A stretch of 64,000 bases of DNA from Pseudorhodoferax sp. Leaf274 (GCF_001422445.1 NZ_LMNA01000005.1:124001-188000), one strand, 5' to 3'. Counted from the stretch's first letter, positions 8,119 to 20,184 are shown. Numbers and translations are program-made. The notes: generated by a model not told the origin, from the sequence alone.

Positions 8119-8726
8119 GGGCCCGATTGTCCTGCGCCGGCCGCGTCGGGGCTGGGCTGCCACTGCAAATCCCATGCACCGGCACGCCAGTTCTGCAGCC
8201 ACAGCGCAGCGCTCAGCGTCTTGGCGTCGGTGACCGTGCCGTCGCGGCACCAGGCCAGCAGTTGGTCCACGCTGGCGCTGAAGACCTCGAGGAACTCGCC
8301 CGCATCGAGATGGCGTTCCTGCAGCGCCAGGCCGCGCGCGAACCAGATCTCGATGAACTCCGTGGAGTAGGAAATGACCGGGTGCAGCACGCCCGCCTTG
8401 GCCCACTCGCGCGCCGTGTAGCCGGTTTCTTCCAGCAGTTCGCGCCGCCCGCAGGCCCAGGTGTCCTCAAAGGCGTCGAGCTTGCCGGCCGGGAACTCGA
8501 CCATCACGCGGCCCATGGGGTGGCGGTACTGGCGCTCCAGCACGACGCGGCCATCGTCGAGCAAGGGCACAACCATCACGGCGCCCGGGTGCACGATGTA
8601 CTCGCGCGTGTCGCTGCCGCCATCGGGCAGGCGCACCGTGTCGCGCAGCACGTGCAGGAAACGGCCGCGCAGCAGCTCCTCGCGCTGCACGGTCTCCTCG
8701 GTCAGATGGGAGTCGCCGCTGACCAT
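8115..8726 (-). CDS. NUDIX hydrolase, ADP-ribose pyrophosphatase-like
   Basis: It is predicted to split ADP-ribose or a related nucleoside diphosphate derivative into a monophosphate and phosphoribose in the cytosol. It has 203 residues. A complete Nudix box G-x5-E-x7-RELLEETGY starts at GKLDAFEDTWACGRRELLEE, with the Mg-binding Glu residues present. The N-terminal strand LRDTVRLPDGGSDTREYIVH and the dimer-type YSTEFIEIWFARGL are typical of the NudF-like ADP-ribose group. It sits 1 nt after the DUF2818 gene and overlaps DUF1178 by 4 nt, at the end of the nuo operon. An NAD(P)H or ADP-ribose housekeeping role next to complex I is plausible but not shown. Confidence 0.88.
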   Translation of the reverse strand: MVSGDSHLTEETVQREELLRGRFLHVLRDTVRLPDGGSDTREYIVHPGAVMVVPLLDDGRVVLERQYRHPMGRVMVEFPAGKLDAFEDTWACGRRELLEETGYTAREWAKAGVLHPVISYSTEFIEIWFARGLALQERHLDAGEFLEVFSASVDQLLAWCRDGTVTDAKTLSAALWLQNWRAGAWDLQWQPSPDAAGAGQSGP

Positions 8727-8727
8727 G

Positions 8728-9030
8728 TCAGTGCCTATGCTTGAGCAGGTAGCGCCAGACGAAGCCCGGGAAGGCCAGCGTCACGAACAGCGCGGCGGTG
8801 ACGGCGTAGAACTCCCAGCCCTGGGGCGCGATGCGGCCCACGTTGCGTTCGAGCAGCAGCCCCAATGCACCGACCAGCAAGTAGTACACCAGCAGCTCCA
8901 GCAGCCGCAAGGCCAGGCCCTTGCCCTGGGCCAAGCGCCAGCCGATGAACAGCCTCTGCGTGAGGAATGGCAGGTTGGCGGCCACCACGGCCGCCAGGAT
9001 CACGAGCCAGACCGCCGCATCAGGCGCCAA
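8728..9030 (-). CDS. DUF2818 family small membrane protein at the end of the nuo operon
   Basis: This is a 100-residue inner-membrane protein with about three hydrophobic segments: VWLVILAAVVAANLPFL, LRLLELLVYYLLVGALGLLL and EFYAVTAALFVTLAFPGFVW. DUF2818 proteins are found directly after nuoN in beta-proteobacteria, and the same arrangement is seen here with 1-nt gaps on both sides. An accessory or assembly role for complex I is an inference from this linkage; no catalytic motif is visible. Confidence 0.85.
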   Translation of the reverse strand: MAPDAAVWLVILAAVVAANLPFLTQRLFIGWRLAQGKGLALRLLELLVYYLLVGALGLLLERNVGRIAPQGWEFYAVTAALFVTLAFPGFVWRYLLKHRH

Positions 9031-9031
9031 C

Positions 9032-10516
9032 TCAGGTACCCAGCGTCAGCGTGATGGCCTGCACGCACAGCGCCATCAGGCCGCCAGGCACGATGCCCAG
9101 CAGCAGCACCAGGGCACCGTTGACCGACAGCACGGCGCGCACGTCCAGCGGCGCCGAGACCGTGCTGGCCGTGATCGGTGCGTCGAAGTACATGACCTTG
9201 ACGACGCGCAGGTAGTAGAAGGCGCCGATCAGCGACATGATCACGGCGAAGATCGCCAGGCCGACCAGGAAAGCCTCGCCCGAGGCCACCAGCGTCTGCA
9301 GCACCGACAGCTTGGCGTAGAAGCCCACCATCGGCGGGATGCCGGCCAGCGAGAACATGCAGATCGCCATCACGGCAGCGTACAGCGGGCTGCGCTGGTT
9401 CAAGCCGGCCAGGTCGACCACCTCGTCGCTCTCGAAGCCCTCGCGCGCCAGCAGCAGCAGCACGCCGAAGCTGGCCAGCGTGGTCAGCACGTAGGTCACG
9501 ACGTAGAACATCGACGAGCTGTAGGCGTTGGCGGCCGACAGCGTGTTGCCGTTGACCACGCCGGCCAGCAGGCCCAGCAGCACGAAGCCCATCTGCGAGA
9601 TCGTCGAGTAGGCGAGCATGCGCTTCAGGTTGCTCTGCATCACCGCGGCCAGGTTGCCGATGAGCAGCGACGCGATGGACAGCACCACCAGCATCTGCTG
9701 CCAGTCGATCGCCAGCGGCAGCAGGCCCTCCACCAGCAGGCGGATCACGATGGCGAAGGCGGCAAGCTTGGGCGCGCCGGCGATCATCAGCGTCACGGCC
9801 GTGGGCGCGCCGTGGTAGACGTCGGGCACCCACATGTGGAACGGCACCACGCCGAGCTTGAAGGCCAGGCCGGAGACGATGAACACCAGGCCGAACACCA
9901 GCACCTGGTGCTGGACCTGGCCCGAGGCGACGGCCTTGAACACTTCGTTGATGTCCAGCGAACCGGTGGCGCCGTACATCATCGATAGGCCATAGAGCAG
10001 GAAGCCCGATGCCAGCGCGCCCAGCACGAAGTACTTCATCGCGGCTTCGCTGGCGACCGCGTTGTCGCGGCGCAGCGCCACCAGCGCGTAGCTCGACAGC
10101 GTGAGCAGTTCCAGGCCCATGTAGATGACCAGGAAGTTGCCGCCCGAGATCATCACCGACATGCCCAGCAGCGCGAACATCGACAGCGTGAACAGCTCGC
10201 CACCGCGCAGCATGCCGCGGTCGGCCGAATACGGGCGGCCATAGACCAGCGTGACCATCACGGCCACGGTGGCGAAGCACTTGAGCCAGTTGCCCATGGG
10301 GTCGCTGACCACCATGCCGCCGAAGCCGTACAAGGTGGTGTTGCCCGAAGCGTAGGTGCCGTGCAGCACGGCCACCACGGCCAGGCTCAGCAGCGTGAGC
10401 ACATAGGTGGCGGTGCGGCGCGGGCTCTTGACTGCCAGGTCGACCAGCGCGATCACGCAGGCCATGACCAGCAGCACGATTTCCGGGTAGACGGTGATCC
10501 AGCTGATTTTGTCCAT
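9032..10516 (-). CDS. nuoN: NADH-quinone oxidoreductase subunit N
   Basis: This is an antiporter-like proton-pumping subunit of the complex I membrane arm. It has 494 residues (E. coli NuoN has 485) and about 14 hydrophobic segments. Family features include the [16 protein letters not shown] segment with the conserved Glu, [16 protein letters not shown], the discontinuous-helix region [20 protein letters not shown] with a conserved Lys and His, and [20 protein letters not shown]. It is 21 nt after nuoM and 1 nt before the DUF2818 gene. Confidence 0.97.
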   Translation of the reverse strand: MDKISWITVYPEIVLLVMACVIALVDLAVKSPRRTATYVLTLLSLAVVAVLHGTYASGNTTLYGFGGMVVSDPMGNWLKCFATVAVMVTLVYGRPYSADRGMLRGGELFTLSMFALLGMSVMISGGNFLVIYMGLELLTLSSYALVALRRDNAVASEAAMKYFVLGALASGFLLYGLSMMYGATGSLDINEVFKAVASGQVQHQVLVFGLVFIVSGLAFKLGVVPFHMWVPDVYHGAPTAVTLMIAGAPKLAAFAIVIRLLVEGLLPLAIDWQQMLVVLSIASLLIGNLAAVMQSNLKRMLAYSTISQMGFVLLGLLAGVVNGNTLSAANAYSSSMFYVVTYVLTTLASFGVLLLLAREGFESDEVVDLAGLNQRSPLYAAVMAICMFSLAGIPPMVGFYAKLSVLQTLVASGEAFLVGLAIFAVIMSLIGAFYYLRVVKVMYFDAPITASTVSAPLDVRAVLSVNGALVLLLGIVPGGLMALCVQAITLTLGT

Positions 10517-10537
10517 ATCTTCTCGTTCTCGCCCCGC

Positions 10538-12013
10538 TCAGTTCAGCTTGGACACAGCCACGTGCTTGAGCAACTCGGCCACCGACACGTCCATCACGTC
10601 GGTGAAGGGCTTGGGATAGATGCCCATGGCCAGCACGGCGATGGCCAGCAGCGCCAGCATCAGGAATTCGCGGGCGTTGATGTCTTCCAGCTCCTTGACG
10701 TGGTCGTTGGCCACCGGCCCCAGGTAGACGCGCTTGAACATCCACAACGTGTAGGCCGCGCCGAAGATCAGCGCCGTGGCCGAGGCCAGGCCGATCCAGA
10801 AGTTGGCCTTCACCGCGCCCAGGATCACCATCCACTCGCCGACGAAACCGGCCGTGCCCGGCAGGCCGCAGTTGGCCATGGCGAACAGCAGCGCGAAGGC
10901 CGCGAACTTGGGCATGGTGTTGACCACGCCGCCGTAGGCTGCGATCTCACGCGAGTGCACGCGGTCGTACAGCACGCCGATGCACAGGAACATGGCGCCG
11001 GACACGAAGCCGTGCGCGATCATCTGCACCAGGCCACCCGAGACGCCCAGGTCGTTGAAGATGAAGAAGCCCAGCGTGACGAAGCCCATGTGCGCGACCG
11101 AGGAGTAGGCTACCAGCTTCTTCATGTCCTGCTGCACCATGGCAACGAGGCCGACGTAGATCACCGCGATCAGCGACAGCGCGACCATGAGCCAGGCCCA
11201 TTCGTGGGCGGCATCGGGTGCGATCGGCATCGAGAAACGCAGGAAGCCGTAGGCGCCCAGCTTCAGCATGATGGCGGCCAGCACGGCGGAGCCGCCCGTG
11301 GGCGCTTCCACGTGCACGTCCGGCAGCCAGGTGTGCACCGGCCACATCGGCACCTTGACGGCGAAGGCCGCGAAGAAGCCGAAGAACAGCAGCGTCTGCG
11401 CGGTGCGCGGCAGCGGCAAGTCGTGCCAGGTCTGGATGTCGAAGCTGCCGCCCGAGTGCACGTACAGGTAGATCAGCGCGATCAGCAGCAGCAGCGAACC
11501 CAGCAGCGTGTACAGGAAGAACTTGAACGCCGCATAGATCTTGTTGGGGCCGCCCCAGATGCCGATGATCAGGTACATCGGGATCAGCGTGGCCTCGAAG
11601 AACACGTAGAACAGCAGGCCGTCCAGCGCGGAGAACACGCCGATCATGAGGCCCGACAGGATCAGGAATGCGCCCATGTACTGGTTCACGCGCGAGGTGA
11701 TGGCCTCCCAGCCGGCGATCACGACGATCACCGTGATGAAGGCCGTCAGCGGCACGAACCAGAACGAGATGCCGTCCAGGCCCAGGTGGTAGTGCACATT
11801 GAAGCGCTCGATCCACGGCGCTTTCTCGACGAACTGCATGGCAGCCGTCGCGTTGTCGAAACCGCTGTACAGCGGCAAGGTGACCAGCAGGCTGACGATG
11901 GCGCCGATCAGCGCCACCCAGCGCACGGCGCGCACGTGCTCATCCCTGCCCAGGGCCAGCAGCACGGCGCCGAAGAAGATCGGCGTCCAGATCGCGAGGC
12001 TCAACAAACCCAT
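10538..12013 (-). CDS. nuoM: NADH-quinone oxidoreductase subunit M
   Basis: This is the antiporter-like membrane subunit between NuoN and NuoL. It has 491 residues (E. coli 509). Conserved elements include HYHLGLDGISFWFVPLTAFI, VFFEATLIPMYLIIGIWGG with the key Glu, KVPMWPVHTWLPDVHVEAP with the Lys/His channel residues, and MKKLVAYSSVAHMGFVTLG. It is 21 nt from both neighbours in the operon. Confidence 0.97.
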   Translation of the reverse strand: MGLLSLAIWTPIFFGAVLLALGRDEHVRAVRWVALIGAIVSLLVTLPLYSGFDNATAAMQFVEKAPWIERFNVHYHLGLDGISFWFVPLTAFITVIVVIAGWEAITSRVNQYMGAFLILSGLMIGVFSALDGLLFYVFFEATLIPMYLIIGIWGGPNKIYAAFKFFLYTLLGSLLLLIALIYLYVHSGGSFDIQTWHDLPLPRTAQTLLFFGFFAAFAVKVPMWPVHTWLPDVHVEAPTGGSAVLAAIMLKLGAYGFLRFSMPIAPDAAHEWAWLMVALSLIAVIYVGLVAMVQQDMKKLVAYSSVAHMGFVTLGFFIFNDLGVSGGLVQMIAHGFVSGAMFLCIGVLYDRVHSREIAAYGGVVNTMPKFAAFALLFAMANCGLPGTAGFVGEWMVILGAVKANFWIGLASATALIFGAAYTLWMFKRVYLGPVANDHVKELEDINAREFLMLALLAIAVLAMGIYPKPFTDVMDVSVAELLKHVAVSKLN

Positions 12014-12034
12014 TTTTGTTCTTCTCCCTCAGCC

Positions 12035-14068
12035 TTACTTGTTGAACCAGACGAAGTACGTCATCAGCACGAAGATGCCGAGGATCATGACCAGCGCATA
12101 GTGGTAGATGAAGCCGGTCTGCACGCGGCGCACGACGCCCGCGACCCAGCCCACCAGCTTCCACGAGCCGTTGACCACGGCGCCGTCGATGATGGCCTGG
12201 TCGCCGCCCTTCCACAGGCCGAAGCCCAGGGCACGGGCGCCACGCGCCAGGATGTTCTCGTTGATCCAGTCCAGGTAGTACTTGTTCTCCAGCAGCGTGT
12301 AGACCGGCATGCAGGCACGCTTGATGGCTGCCGGCAGCGCCGGGTTGACCATGTACATGTAGTAGGACAGGGCCACGCCGGCCAGCGCCAGCCAGAACGG
12401 CGCGGTCTGCAGGCCGTGCAGGGCCATGGCCACGGGGCCGTGGTATTCCTCGGCCAGCTCGGCCATGGCGTGGTGCAGCGCGCCGTTGACGAAGATCGAA
12501 TCCTTGAAGAACTCGCCGAACAGCATCGGGCCGATGGTCAGGTAGCCGATGATGACCGAGGGGATGGCCAGCAGCACCAGCGGCGCCGTGACGACCCAGG
12601 GCGACTCGTGCGGATCGTGGCCGTGGCCATGGTCGTCATGCCCATGGTGGTCATCGTGCGCATCGTGGTGCGCGTCGGGGTTCTGGTCGTAGCGTTCCTT
12701 GCCGTGGAAGACCAGGAAGTACATGCGGAACGAGTAGAACGCGGTGACGAACACGCCTGCCATCACGGCGAATTGCGCGAAGCCGGCGCCCGGCAGGTGG
12801 CTGGCGTGCGTGGCGATGATGATGCTGTCCTTGGAATAGAAGCCCGAGAACAGCGGCGTGCCGATCAATGCCAGCGAGCCCAGCAGCGAGGTCATCCAGG
12901 TGATGGGCATGTACTTGCGCACGCCGCCCATCCAGCGGATGTCCTGATTGTGGTGCATGCCCATGATCACCGAGCCGGCACCGAGGAACAGCAGCGCCTT
13001 GAAGAAGGCGTGCGTCATCAGGTGGAACACGGCGACGGAGTAGGCCGACGCACCCAGCGCCACCGTCATGTAGCCCAGCTGCGACAGCGTGGAATAGGCC
13101 ACCACGCGCTTGATGTCGTTCTGGATGATGCCCAGGAAGCCCATGAACAGCGCGGTGATGGAGCCGATCACGAGGATGAAGTTGAGCGCCGTGTCGGACA
13201 GCTCGAACAGCGGCGACATGCGCGCGACCATGAAGATGCCGGCCGTCACCATCGTGGCGGCGTGGATCAGCGCGGAGATCGGCGTCGGGCCTTCCATGGA
13301 GTCGGGCAGCCAAACGTGCAGCGGAAACTGCGCGCTCTTGCCCATGGCGCCGATGAACAGGCAGATGCAGATCACGGTGACCAGCATCCAGTCGGTGCCC
13401 GGGAAGCCCAGCTTGCCGATGGCGTCGGCTTGGCCGAAGATCTCGGTGTAGTTCAGCGTGCCGGCGTAGGCAGCGATGAGGCCGATGCCCAGGATGAAGC
13501 CGAAGTCGCCCACACGGTTGACCAGGAAGGCCTTCATGTTGGCGAAGATGGCCGTCGGCTTGTTGAACCAGAAGCCGATCAACAGATAGGACACCAGGCC
13601 CACGGCTTCCCAGCCGAAGAACAGCTGCAGCATGTTGTTGCTCATCACGAGCATCAGCATGGAGAAGGTGAACAGCGAGATGTAGGCGAAGAAGCGGTTG
13701 TAGCCGGCGTCCTCCTCCATGTAGCCGATGGTGTAGATGTGCACCATCAGCGACACGAAGGTCACGACCACCATCATCATGGCCGTCAGGCCGTCGACCA
13801 GGAAGCCGACTTCCATCTTGAGGTTGCCGACCACCATCCAGGTGTACAGCGTCTCGTTGAAGCGCGCGCCATCGAGCGCCACGCTCTTGAGCGTCATCGC
13901 CGAGATGATGAAGGCCACCAGCACGCCCAGGATCGTCAGTGAGTGCGACAGGCGGCGGCCGAACTTGTTGCCGCCGAAAGCGGTGCCGAAGATGCCGGCC
14001 AGCACGGAGCCGACCAGCGGCGCCATCGGGACGGCCAGGAGCGTCGAGGCCGAGAGTGTTTGGCTCAT
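12035..14068 (-). CDS. nuoL: NADH-quinone oxidoreductase subunit L, with His-rich loop
   Basis: This is the distal antiporter-like subunit of complex I with the long lateral helix. It has 677 residues, longer than E. coli NuoL (613). Motifs: FLVDGLTAMMMVVVTFVSLM, FFGWEAVGLVSYLLIGFWF with the key Glu, SAQFPLHVWLPDSMEGPTPI with Lys and His, and IKRVVAYSTLSQLGYMTVAL. About residues 465-490 (12600-12680) hold a loop with 10 His mixed with Asp and Gly, following the RYDQNPDA stretch. This explains part of the extra length. The C-terminus ends LVMILGIFVLMTYFVWFNK, the terminal membrane helix. Confidence 0.97.
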   Translation of the reverse strand: MSQTLSASTLLAVPMAPLVGSVLAGIFGTAFGGNKFGRRLSHSLTILGVLVAFIISAMTLKSVALDGARFNETLYTWMVVGNLKMEVGFLVDGLTAMMMVVVTFVSLMVHIYTIGYMEEDAGYNRFFAYISLFTFSMLMLVMSNNMLQLFFGWEAVGLVSYLLIGFWFNKPTAIFANMKAFLVNRVGDFGFILGIGLIAAYAGTLNYTEIFGQADAIGKLGFPGTDWMLVTVICICLFIGAMGKSAQFPLHVWLPDSMEGPTPISALIHAATMVTAGIFMVARMSPLFELSDTALNFILVIGSITALFMGFLGIIQNDIKRVVAYSTLSQLGYMTVALGASAYSVAVFHLMTHAFFKALLFLGAGSVIMGMHHNQDIRWMGGVRKYMPITWMTSLLGSLALIGTPLFSGFYSKDSIIIATHASHLPGAGFAQFAVMAGVFVTAFYSFRMYFLVFHGKERYDQNPDAHHDAHDDHHGHDDHGHGHDPHESPWVVTAPLVLLAIPSVIIGYLTIGPMLFGEFFKDSIFVNGALHHAMAELAEEYHGPVAMALHGLQTAPFWLALAGVALSYYMYMVNPALPAAIKRACMPVYTLLENKYYLDWINENILARGARALGFGLWKGGDQAIIDGAVVNGSWKLVGWVAGVVRRVQTGFIYHYALVMILGIFVLMTYFVWFNK

Positions 14069-14078
14069 GTTGTTGTTC

Positions 14079-14387
14079 TCAGCCCTTGAGCGTGTTGAGT
14101 TCGTCCACGTTGATGCTGGAGCGATTGCGGAACAGCAGCACCAGGATCGCCAGGCCGATGGCGGACTCGGCGGCCGCCACGGTCAGGATGAAGAACACGA
14201 AGATCTGCCCATGCATGTCGTTCAGGTAGTACGAGAACGCCACGAAGTTCATGTTGACCGCCAGCAGCATCAGCTCGATGGCCATCAGCAGCACGATCAG
14301 GTTCTTGCGGTTCAGGAAGATGCCGATCACCGACAGCGCGAACAGCATCGCGCCCAGCGACAGGAAATGACCGAGACTGAGCGTCAT
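14079..14387 (-). CDS. nuoK: NADH-quinone oxidoreductase subunit K
   Basis: This is a small three-helix membrane subunit of complex I carrying the buried glutamates of the proton path. It has 102 residues (E. coli 100). Helix 2 contains [19 protein letters not shown] with the conserved Glu, and helix 3 has [20 protein letters not shown] with the second Glu. Its start overlaps the nuoJ stop by 4 nt, and nuoL follows after 10 nt. Confidence 0.97.
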   Translation of the reverse strand: MTLSLGHFLSLGAMLFALSVIGIFLNRKNLIVLLMAIELMLLAVNMNFVAFSYYLNDMHGQIFVFFILTVAAAESAIGLAILVLLFRNRSSINVDELNTLKG

Positions 14388-15058
14388 GCCTTCTTCTCCT
14401 GGGCTGCCGGAGCAGGGGGTACCGGTGGGGCCGGTGGTGGCGGTGCCGGGCGCGTGGGATCGACCTTGACCAGGGCGACACGGTCGGCGGCACGCACATG
14501 GACCTGGTCTTCAGGGCGCACGTTGCGCGAGTCCTTGCGGCCACGCAGCGTGAGCGCGATGGCGGCGATCATGGCCACGAGCAGGATGCACGCGGCGACC
14601 TGGACCGGGTAGAGGTATTCGGTGTAGAGCAGGATGCCCAGCGCCTTGGTGTTGGACACCTGCGCGCCGGCCTGCGCCGCCGCGCCGGCCAGGTTGCGCG
14701 ACTCGTCGGTGGCGCGGAAGCCGCCCATCAGCACGGCCGCCATCTCGAGTGCGATCAGCACGCCAATGGCACCGGCCAGCGGGAAGTGCTTCCAGAAGCC
14801 CTGCCGCAAGCCCTCGACGTCCACATCCAGCATCATCACGACGAAGAGGAACAGCACGAGCACCGCGCCGAGGTAGACCAGCACCAGCACGATGGCCAGG
14901 AACTCGGCCTGCAGCAGCAGCCAGATCGCAGAAGCCTGCGAGAACGCGAGGATCAGGTACAGCACGGCATGTACCGGATTGCGCGCTGTGATCACCCGGA
15001 ATGCCGCAAACAGCAGCACGAGCGAAAACAGATAGAAGAAGCCTGTCTTGACGTCCAT
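14384..15058 (-). CDS. nuoJ: NADH-quinone oxidoreductase subunit J
   Basis: This is a membrane subunit at the base of complex I with five helices. It has 224 residues, longer than E. coli NuoJ (184). The core contains [40 protein letters not shown] and [11 protein letters not shown], the pi-bulge helix region. The extra length is an acidic/basic C-terminal extension ending in a Pro-rich tail ([19 protein letters not shown]) and EKKA, which is probably cytosolic and unstructured. It overlaps nuoK by 4 nt. Confidence 0.96.
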   Translation of the reverse strand: MDVKTGFFYLFSLVLLFAAFRVITARNPVHAVLYLILAFSQASAIWLLLQAEFLAIVLVLVYLGAVLVLFLFVVMMLDVDVEGLRQGFWKHFPLAGAIGVLIALEMAAVLMGGFRATDESRNLAGAAAQAGAQVSNTKALGILLYTEYLYPVQVAACILLVAMIAAIALTLRGRKDSRNVRPEDQVHVRAADRVALVKVDPTRPAPPPPAPPVPPAPAAQEKKA

Positions 15059-15082
15059 TTTTTTCTTCGGGGCGCCTGGCCG

Positions 15083-15592
15083 TTAGCGGTACGGGGCGTC
15101 GGCGGCCTTGGCTGCCGAGATTTCTTTTTCGTAGCGATCGCCCACGGCCAGCAGCATGTCCTTCGTGAAGTACAGGTCGCCGCGCTTTTCGCCGTGGTAT
15201 TCGAGGATGTGGGTCTCGACGATGGAATCGACCGGGCAGCTCTCTTCGCAGAAGCCGCAGAAGATGCACTTGGTCAGGTCGATGTCGTAGCGCGTGGTGC
15301 GGCGCGAACCGTCCTCGCGCACGTCCGACTCGATCGTGATGGCCATGGCCGGGCAGACCGCCTCGCAGAGCTTGCAGGCGATGCAGCGCTCCTCGCCGTT
15401 CTCGTAGCGGCGCAGCGCGTGCAGGCCGCGAAAGCGCGGGGACAGCGGTGTCTTCTCCTCGGGGAACTGCACGGTCACCTTGCGCTTGAACGCGTAGCGG
15501 CCGGTCAGCACCATGCCCTTGAAGAGCTCGGTGAGCATGAAGCTCTTGAGGAAGTCCCTGACGGAAAAGCCAGTGGCGGTAGCGGTGGTCAT
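15083..15592 (-). CDS. nuoI: NADH-quinone oxidoreductase subunit I (two [4Fe-4S] clusters)
   Basis: This peripheral-arm subunit carries clusters N6a and N6b towards the quinone site. It has 169 residues from the start [14 protein letters not shown] at 15592. Both ferredoxin motifs are complete: Cys70-x2-Cys73-x2-Cys76-x3-Cys80 ([12 protein letters not shown]) and Cys109-x2-Cys112-x2-Cys115-x3-Cys119 ([12 protein letters not shown]). The frame is open far upstream into nuoH, but this start lies 14 nt after the nuoH stop and gives the usual length. Confidence 0.97.
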   Translation of the reverse strand: MTTATATGFSVRDFLKSFMLTELFKGMVLTGRYAFKRKVTVQFPEEKTPLSPRFRGLHALRRYENGEERCIACKLCEAVCPAMAITIESDVREDGSRRTTRYDIDLTKCIFCGFCEESCPVDSIVETHILEYHGEKRGDLYFTKDMLLAVGDRYEKEISAAKAADAPYR

Positions 15593-15606
15593 CGTGGTTT
15601 CTCCGC

Positions 15607-16683
15607 TCATTTCCAGATGTTCCAGGAGGTCTGCATCCAGCCGCCGACCAGCACGAGCCAGACCAGCGTGACCGGGATGAAGATCTTCCAGCCCAGACGC
15701 ATGATCTGGTCGTAGCGGAAGCGCGGGAACGTGCCGCGGATCCAGATGAACAGCGAGAGCACGAAGAAGGTCTTCAGGCCCAGCCAGATCCAGCCTGGAA
15801 TGAAGTCCAGGAAACCGATGGGCGACAGCCAGCCGCCCAGGAACATCAGCACGGCGAGGATGGAGACCAGCCACATGCTGGCGTACTCGGCCAGGAAGAA
15901 GATGGCAAAGCCCATGCCCGAGTACTCGACCATGTGGCCGGCCACGATCTCGGCCTCGCCTTCGACCACGTCGAAGGGGTGGCGGTTGGTTTCGGCCACG
16001 CCCGAGATCAGGTAGACGAAGAACACCGGCAGCAGTGGCAGCCAGTTCCACGACAGGAAGCCCAGGCCCATGTTGGCGCCCATGCCCTTGGCCTGCGCGG
16101 CGACGATCTCGCCCAGGTGCAGGCTGCCCGACACCATGATCACGATCACCAGGCAAAAGCCCATGGCGATCTCGTAGCTCACCATCTGCGCCGAGGCGCG
16201 CAGCGCGCCCAGGAAGGCGTACTTGGAGTTCGAGGCCCAGCCCGCGATGATCACGCCGTACACCTCGATCGAGGTGATGGCCATGATCAGGAGCAGGCCG
16301 GCGTTGACGTTGGCGATCACGGCCTCGGGGCCGAAAGGCACGGCCACCCAGGCGGCCAGCGCCGGCATGATGGCCATGATGGGCCCCAGGCGGAACAGCC
16401 CGCTGCTGGCGGCAGTGGGGTTGATCAGTTCCTTGGTCAGCAGCTTCAGCGCGTCGGCGATCGGCTGCAGCAGGCCCATGGGACCGACGCGGTTGGGGCC
16501 GTGGCGGACCTGGATCCAGCCCAGGAACTTGCGCTCCCAGAGCGTCGCGTAGGCCACGGCACCCAACAGGGGCAGCAGCACGCAAAGGATCTTGATCATG
16601 GACCAGATCACGGGCCAGGCGCCGCCGGCCCACCAACTGGCGCCGACCAGGCCTTGGCCGAAACCGTAGATGCTGTCGATCAT
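15607..16683 (-). CDS. nuoH: NADH-quinone oxidoreductase subunit H
   Basis: This is the membrane subunit that forms the quinone chamber with NuoB and NuoD. It has 358 residues (E. coli 325). The start at 16683 gives [14 protein letters not shown] and overlaps the nuoG stop by ATGA. Family motifs: [58 protein letters not shown] with the acidic loop, and [20 protein letters not shown]. At least eight hydrophobic helices are visible. Confidence 0.97.
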   Translation of the reverse strand: MIDSIYGFGQGLVGASWWAGGAWPVIWSMIKILCVLLPLLGAVAYATLWERKFLGWIQVRHGPNRVGPMGLLQPIADALKLLTKELINPTAASSGLFRLGPIMAIMPALAAWVAVPFGPEAVIANVNAGLLLIMAITSIEVYGVIIAGWASNSKYAFLGALRASAQMVSYEIAMGFCLVIVIMVSGSLHLGEIVAAQAKGMGANMGLGFLSWNWLPLLPVFFVYLISGVAETNRHPFDVVEGEAEIVAGHMVEYSGMGFAIFFLAEYASMWLVSILAVLMFLGGWLSPIGFLDFIPGWIWLGLKTFFVLSLFIWIRGTFPRFRYDQIMRLGWKIFIPVTLVWLVLVGGWMQTSWNIWK

Positions 16684-18824
16684 GCTGCGCTTGCTCCCTG
16701 GGCTTGCCGCGCATCCGCGGTCAACTGCAAGGACGTGGCCCGGCGCACCAGGCTGTCCAACTGGTAAATGCTGGCGACGGACGGTGCCGCCACCGCGCTG
16801 GCGGCGGCAACGCTGGCGCGCGTCGCGTTCGACAGGCGCTCGGCCGGGATGCGTGCGACGCCGTCGGCCTGTGCCAGGCCCAGGGTTGCCAGCACGTCCT
16901 GCGAGGACTCCTGTGCAAAGCCCGGCAAGCCCAGCATGTTGCCGAGCACGCGGATCACCTTCCAGGCCGGGCGCGCCTCGCCGAGCGGACGCACCACGGC
17001 ATGGAAGCTCTGCACGCGGCCCTCGGCGTTGGCGAAGCTGCCCGAGGTCTCGGTGAACGGCGCGATCGGCAGCAGCACGTCGGAGAACGCCATGTTGGCC
17101 TTGAACGGGCTCAGCGTGACGACCATCTCGGCAGCGTCGAGTGCAGCGGCGGCACTGGCGCCGGCCGCAGAGTCGAACTCGGGCTCGTTGTTGAGCAGCA
17201 CCACCGCCTTGAGGCCACCGGCCAGCATCTGGGCGGCGTGGCGGCCATCGGCCTGGGGCTGCGCGCCGACGAACTGCGCGCCGACCGTGTTGGCGGCTTC
17301 GGTCAGGTAGCCGAAGCTGGCGCCGGTCTGTTCGGCGATCCACTGCGCCAGCGCCAGCAGGCTGGCGGCCTGGGCGTGGTGTGCAGCGCCATTGCCCAGC
17401 AACACGGCCTTGCGGTCGCCGCCCAGCAGGGACTTGGCGATGGCCTGGGCCGCTTCATGGGCCTGGCCTGCGGCCGGCGCAGCGACGCCCTTCTCGGCAC
17501 CGACGGCGGTGGCCACATCGGCCAGGGCCTGCAGCCAGTCGCCGGCCTCGGCCTTCAGCGTCGCGCCCAGGGCCATGGCCCAGGCATCGGCATCGGCCAG
17601 TTGCGCGCACGAGGCGATCGCATGCACCTTGGCGCCCTTGCGGGTGGCCTGGCGGATGCGCTGCGCGAACAGCGGATGGTCCTTGCGCAGGTTGGAGCCC
17701 ACGACCAGCACGCGCTGCAGCGTGGTCAGCGCCGCCACGGGCAGGCCCAGCCAGCGCACGCCTTCGGCCGGCGCGAACTCGGCATGGCGCAGGCGGTGGT
17801 CGATGTTGTCGCTGCCGAGGCCGCGCACCAGCGCGCCGGCCAGGCTCAGCTCTTCCAGCGTGCTGTGCGGGCTGGCCAGCAGGCCGATGCTCGCGGCGCC
17901 GTGGTCGGCCTTGATCTGCTTCAGGCCGTTGGCCACGTACTCCAGCGCGGTCTGCCAATCGACGCTCTGCCACTGGCCGCCCTGCTTGAGCATGGGCTGC
18001 GTCAGGCGCTCGTCGCTGTTCAGCGCTTCGTACGAGAAGCGGTCGCGGTCTGCGATCCAGCATTCGTTGACGGCGTCGTTCTCCAGCGGCACCACGCGCA
18101 TGACCTTGTGGTTCTTGACCTGCACGATCAGGTTGGCACCGGTGGAATCGTGCGGGCTCACGCTCTTGCGGCGCGACAGCTCCCAGGTGCGGGCGCTGTA
18201 GCGGAAGGGCTTGCTCGTGAGCGCGCCGACCGGGCAGATGTCGATCATGTTGCCCGACAGCTCAGAATCGACGGTCTCGCCCGTGATGGTCGTGATCTCG
18301 GAGTGCTCGCCCCGGTGGATCATGCCCAGCTCCATGATGCCGGAGACTTCCTGGCCGAAACGCACGCAGCGCGTGCAATGGATGCAGCGGCTCATCTCCT
18401 CCATGGAGATCAGCGGGCCCACGTCCTTGTGGAACACCACGCGCTTCTCCTCGACATAGCGCGAGGACGAACCGCCGTACCCGACCGCCAGGTCCTGCAG
18501 CTGGCATTCGCCACCCTGGTCGCAGATCGGGCAATCCAGCGGGTGGTTGATGAGCAGGAACTCCATGACCGACTTCTGCGCCTTCAGCGCCTTGTCGCTC
18601 TTGGTGTGGACGATCATGCCCTGCGTGACCGGGGTGGCGCAGGCCGGCATGGGCTTGGGCGCCTTCTCCACGTCCACCAGGCACATGCGGCAGTTGGCCG
18701 CGATGGACAGTTTCTTGTGGTAGCAGAAGTGCGGGATGTAGGTCCCGGCCTTGTCGGCCGCATGCATGACCATGCTGCCTTCGGCGATCTCGACCTTCTT
18801 GCCGTCGACTTGGATTTCAACCAT
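16680..18824 (-). CDS. nuoG: NADH-quinone oxidoreductase subunit G, short form without cluster N7
   Basis: This is the large iron-sulfur subunit of the peripheral arm. It has 714 residues, much shorter than E. coli NuoG (908) and close to the mitochondrial 75-kDa and Paracoccus type. The N-terminal ferredoxin domain has [19 protein letters not shown] ([2Fe-2S] N1b region). The next clusters show [20 protein letters not shown] (N5, His ligand) and [16 protein letters not shown] with [20 protein letters not shown] (N4). In place of the E. coli N7 cysteines the sequence reads [20 protein letters not shown], so N7 is absent. The C-terminal half is a degenerate molybdopterin-oxidoreductase fold rich in Ala. 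It is 16 nt after nuoF and overlaps nuoH by 4 nt. Confidence 0.97.
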   Translation of the reverse strand: MVEIQVDGKKVEIAEGSMVMHAADKAGTYIPHFCYHKKLSIAANCRMCLVDVEKAPKPMPACATPVTQGMIVHTKSDKALKAQKSVMEFLLINHPLDCPICDQGGECQLQDLAVGYGGSSSRYVEEKRVVFHKDVGPLISMEEMSRCIHCTRCVRFGQEVSGIMELGMIHRGEHSEITTITGETVDSELSGNMIDICPVGALTSKPFRYSARTWELSRRKSVSPHDSTGANLIVQVKNHKVMRVVPLENDAVNECWIADRDRFSYEALNSDERLTQPMLKQGGQWQSVDWQTALEYVANGLKQIKADHGAASIGLLASPHSTLEELSLAGALVRGLGSDNIDHRLRHAEFAPAEGVRWLGLPVAALTTLQRVLVVGSNLRKDHPLFAQRIRQATRKGAKVHAIASCAQLADADAWAMALGATLKAEAGDWLQALADVATAVGAEKGVAAPAAGQAHEAAQAIAKSLLGGDRKAVLLGNGAAHHAQAASLLALAQWIAEQTGASFGYLTEAANTVGAQFVGAQPQADGRHAAQMLAGGLKAVVLLNNEPEFDSAAGASAAAALDAAEMVVTLSPFKANMAFSDVLLPIAPFTETSGSFANAEGRVQSFHAVVRPLGEARPAWKVIRVLGNMLGLPGFAQESSQDVLATLGLAQADGVARIPAERLSNATRASVAAASAVAAPSVASIYQLDSLVRRATSLQLTADARQAQGASAA

Positions 18825-18840
18825 ATCGGGTGCTTCTCGT

Positions 18841-20180
<1,340 letters not shown>

Positions 20181-20184
<4 letters not shown>

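Noticed and set aside
10361-13942. A 1193-codon plus-strand frame opposite nuoL and nuoM
   Set aside because: It is His/Gln/Asp/Arg-rich antisense translation of membrane protein genes. The minus strand encodes full-length NuoM and NuoL with all family motifs.
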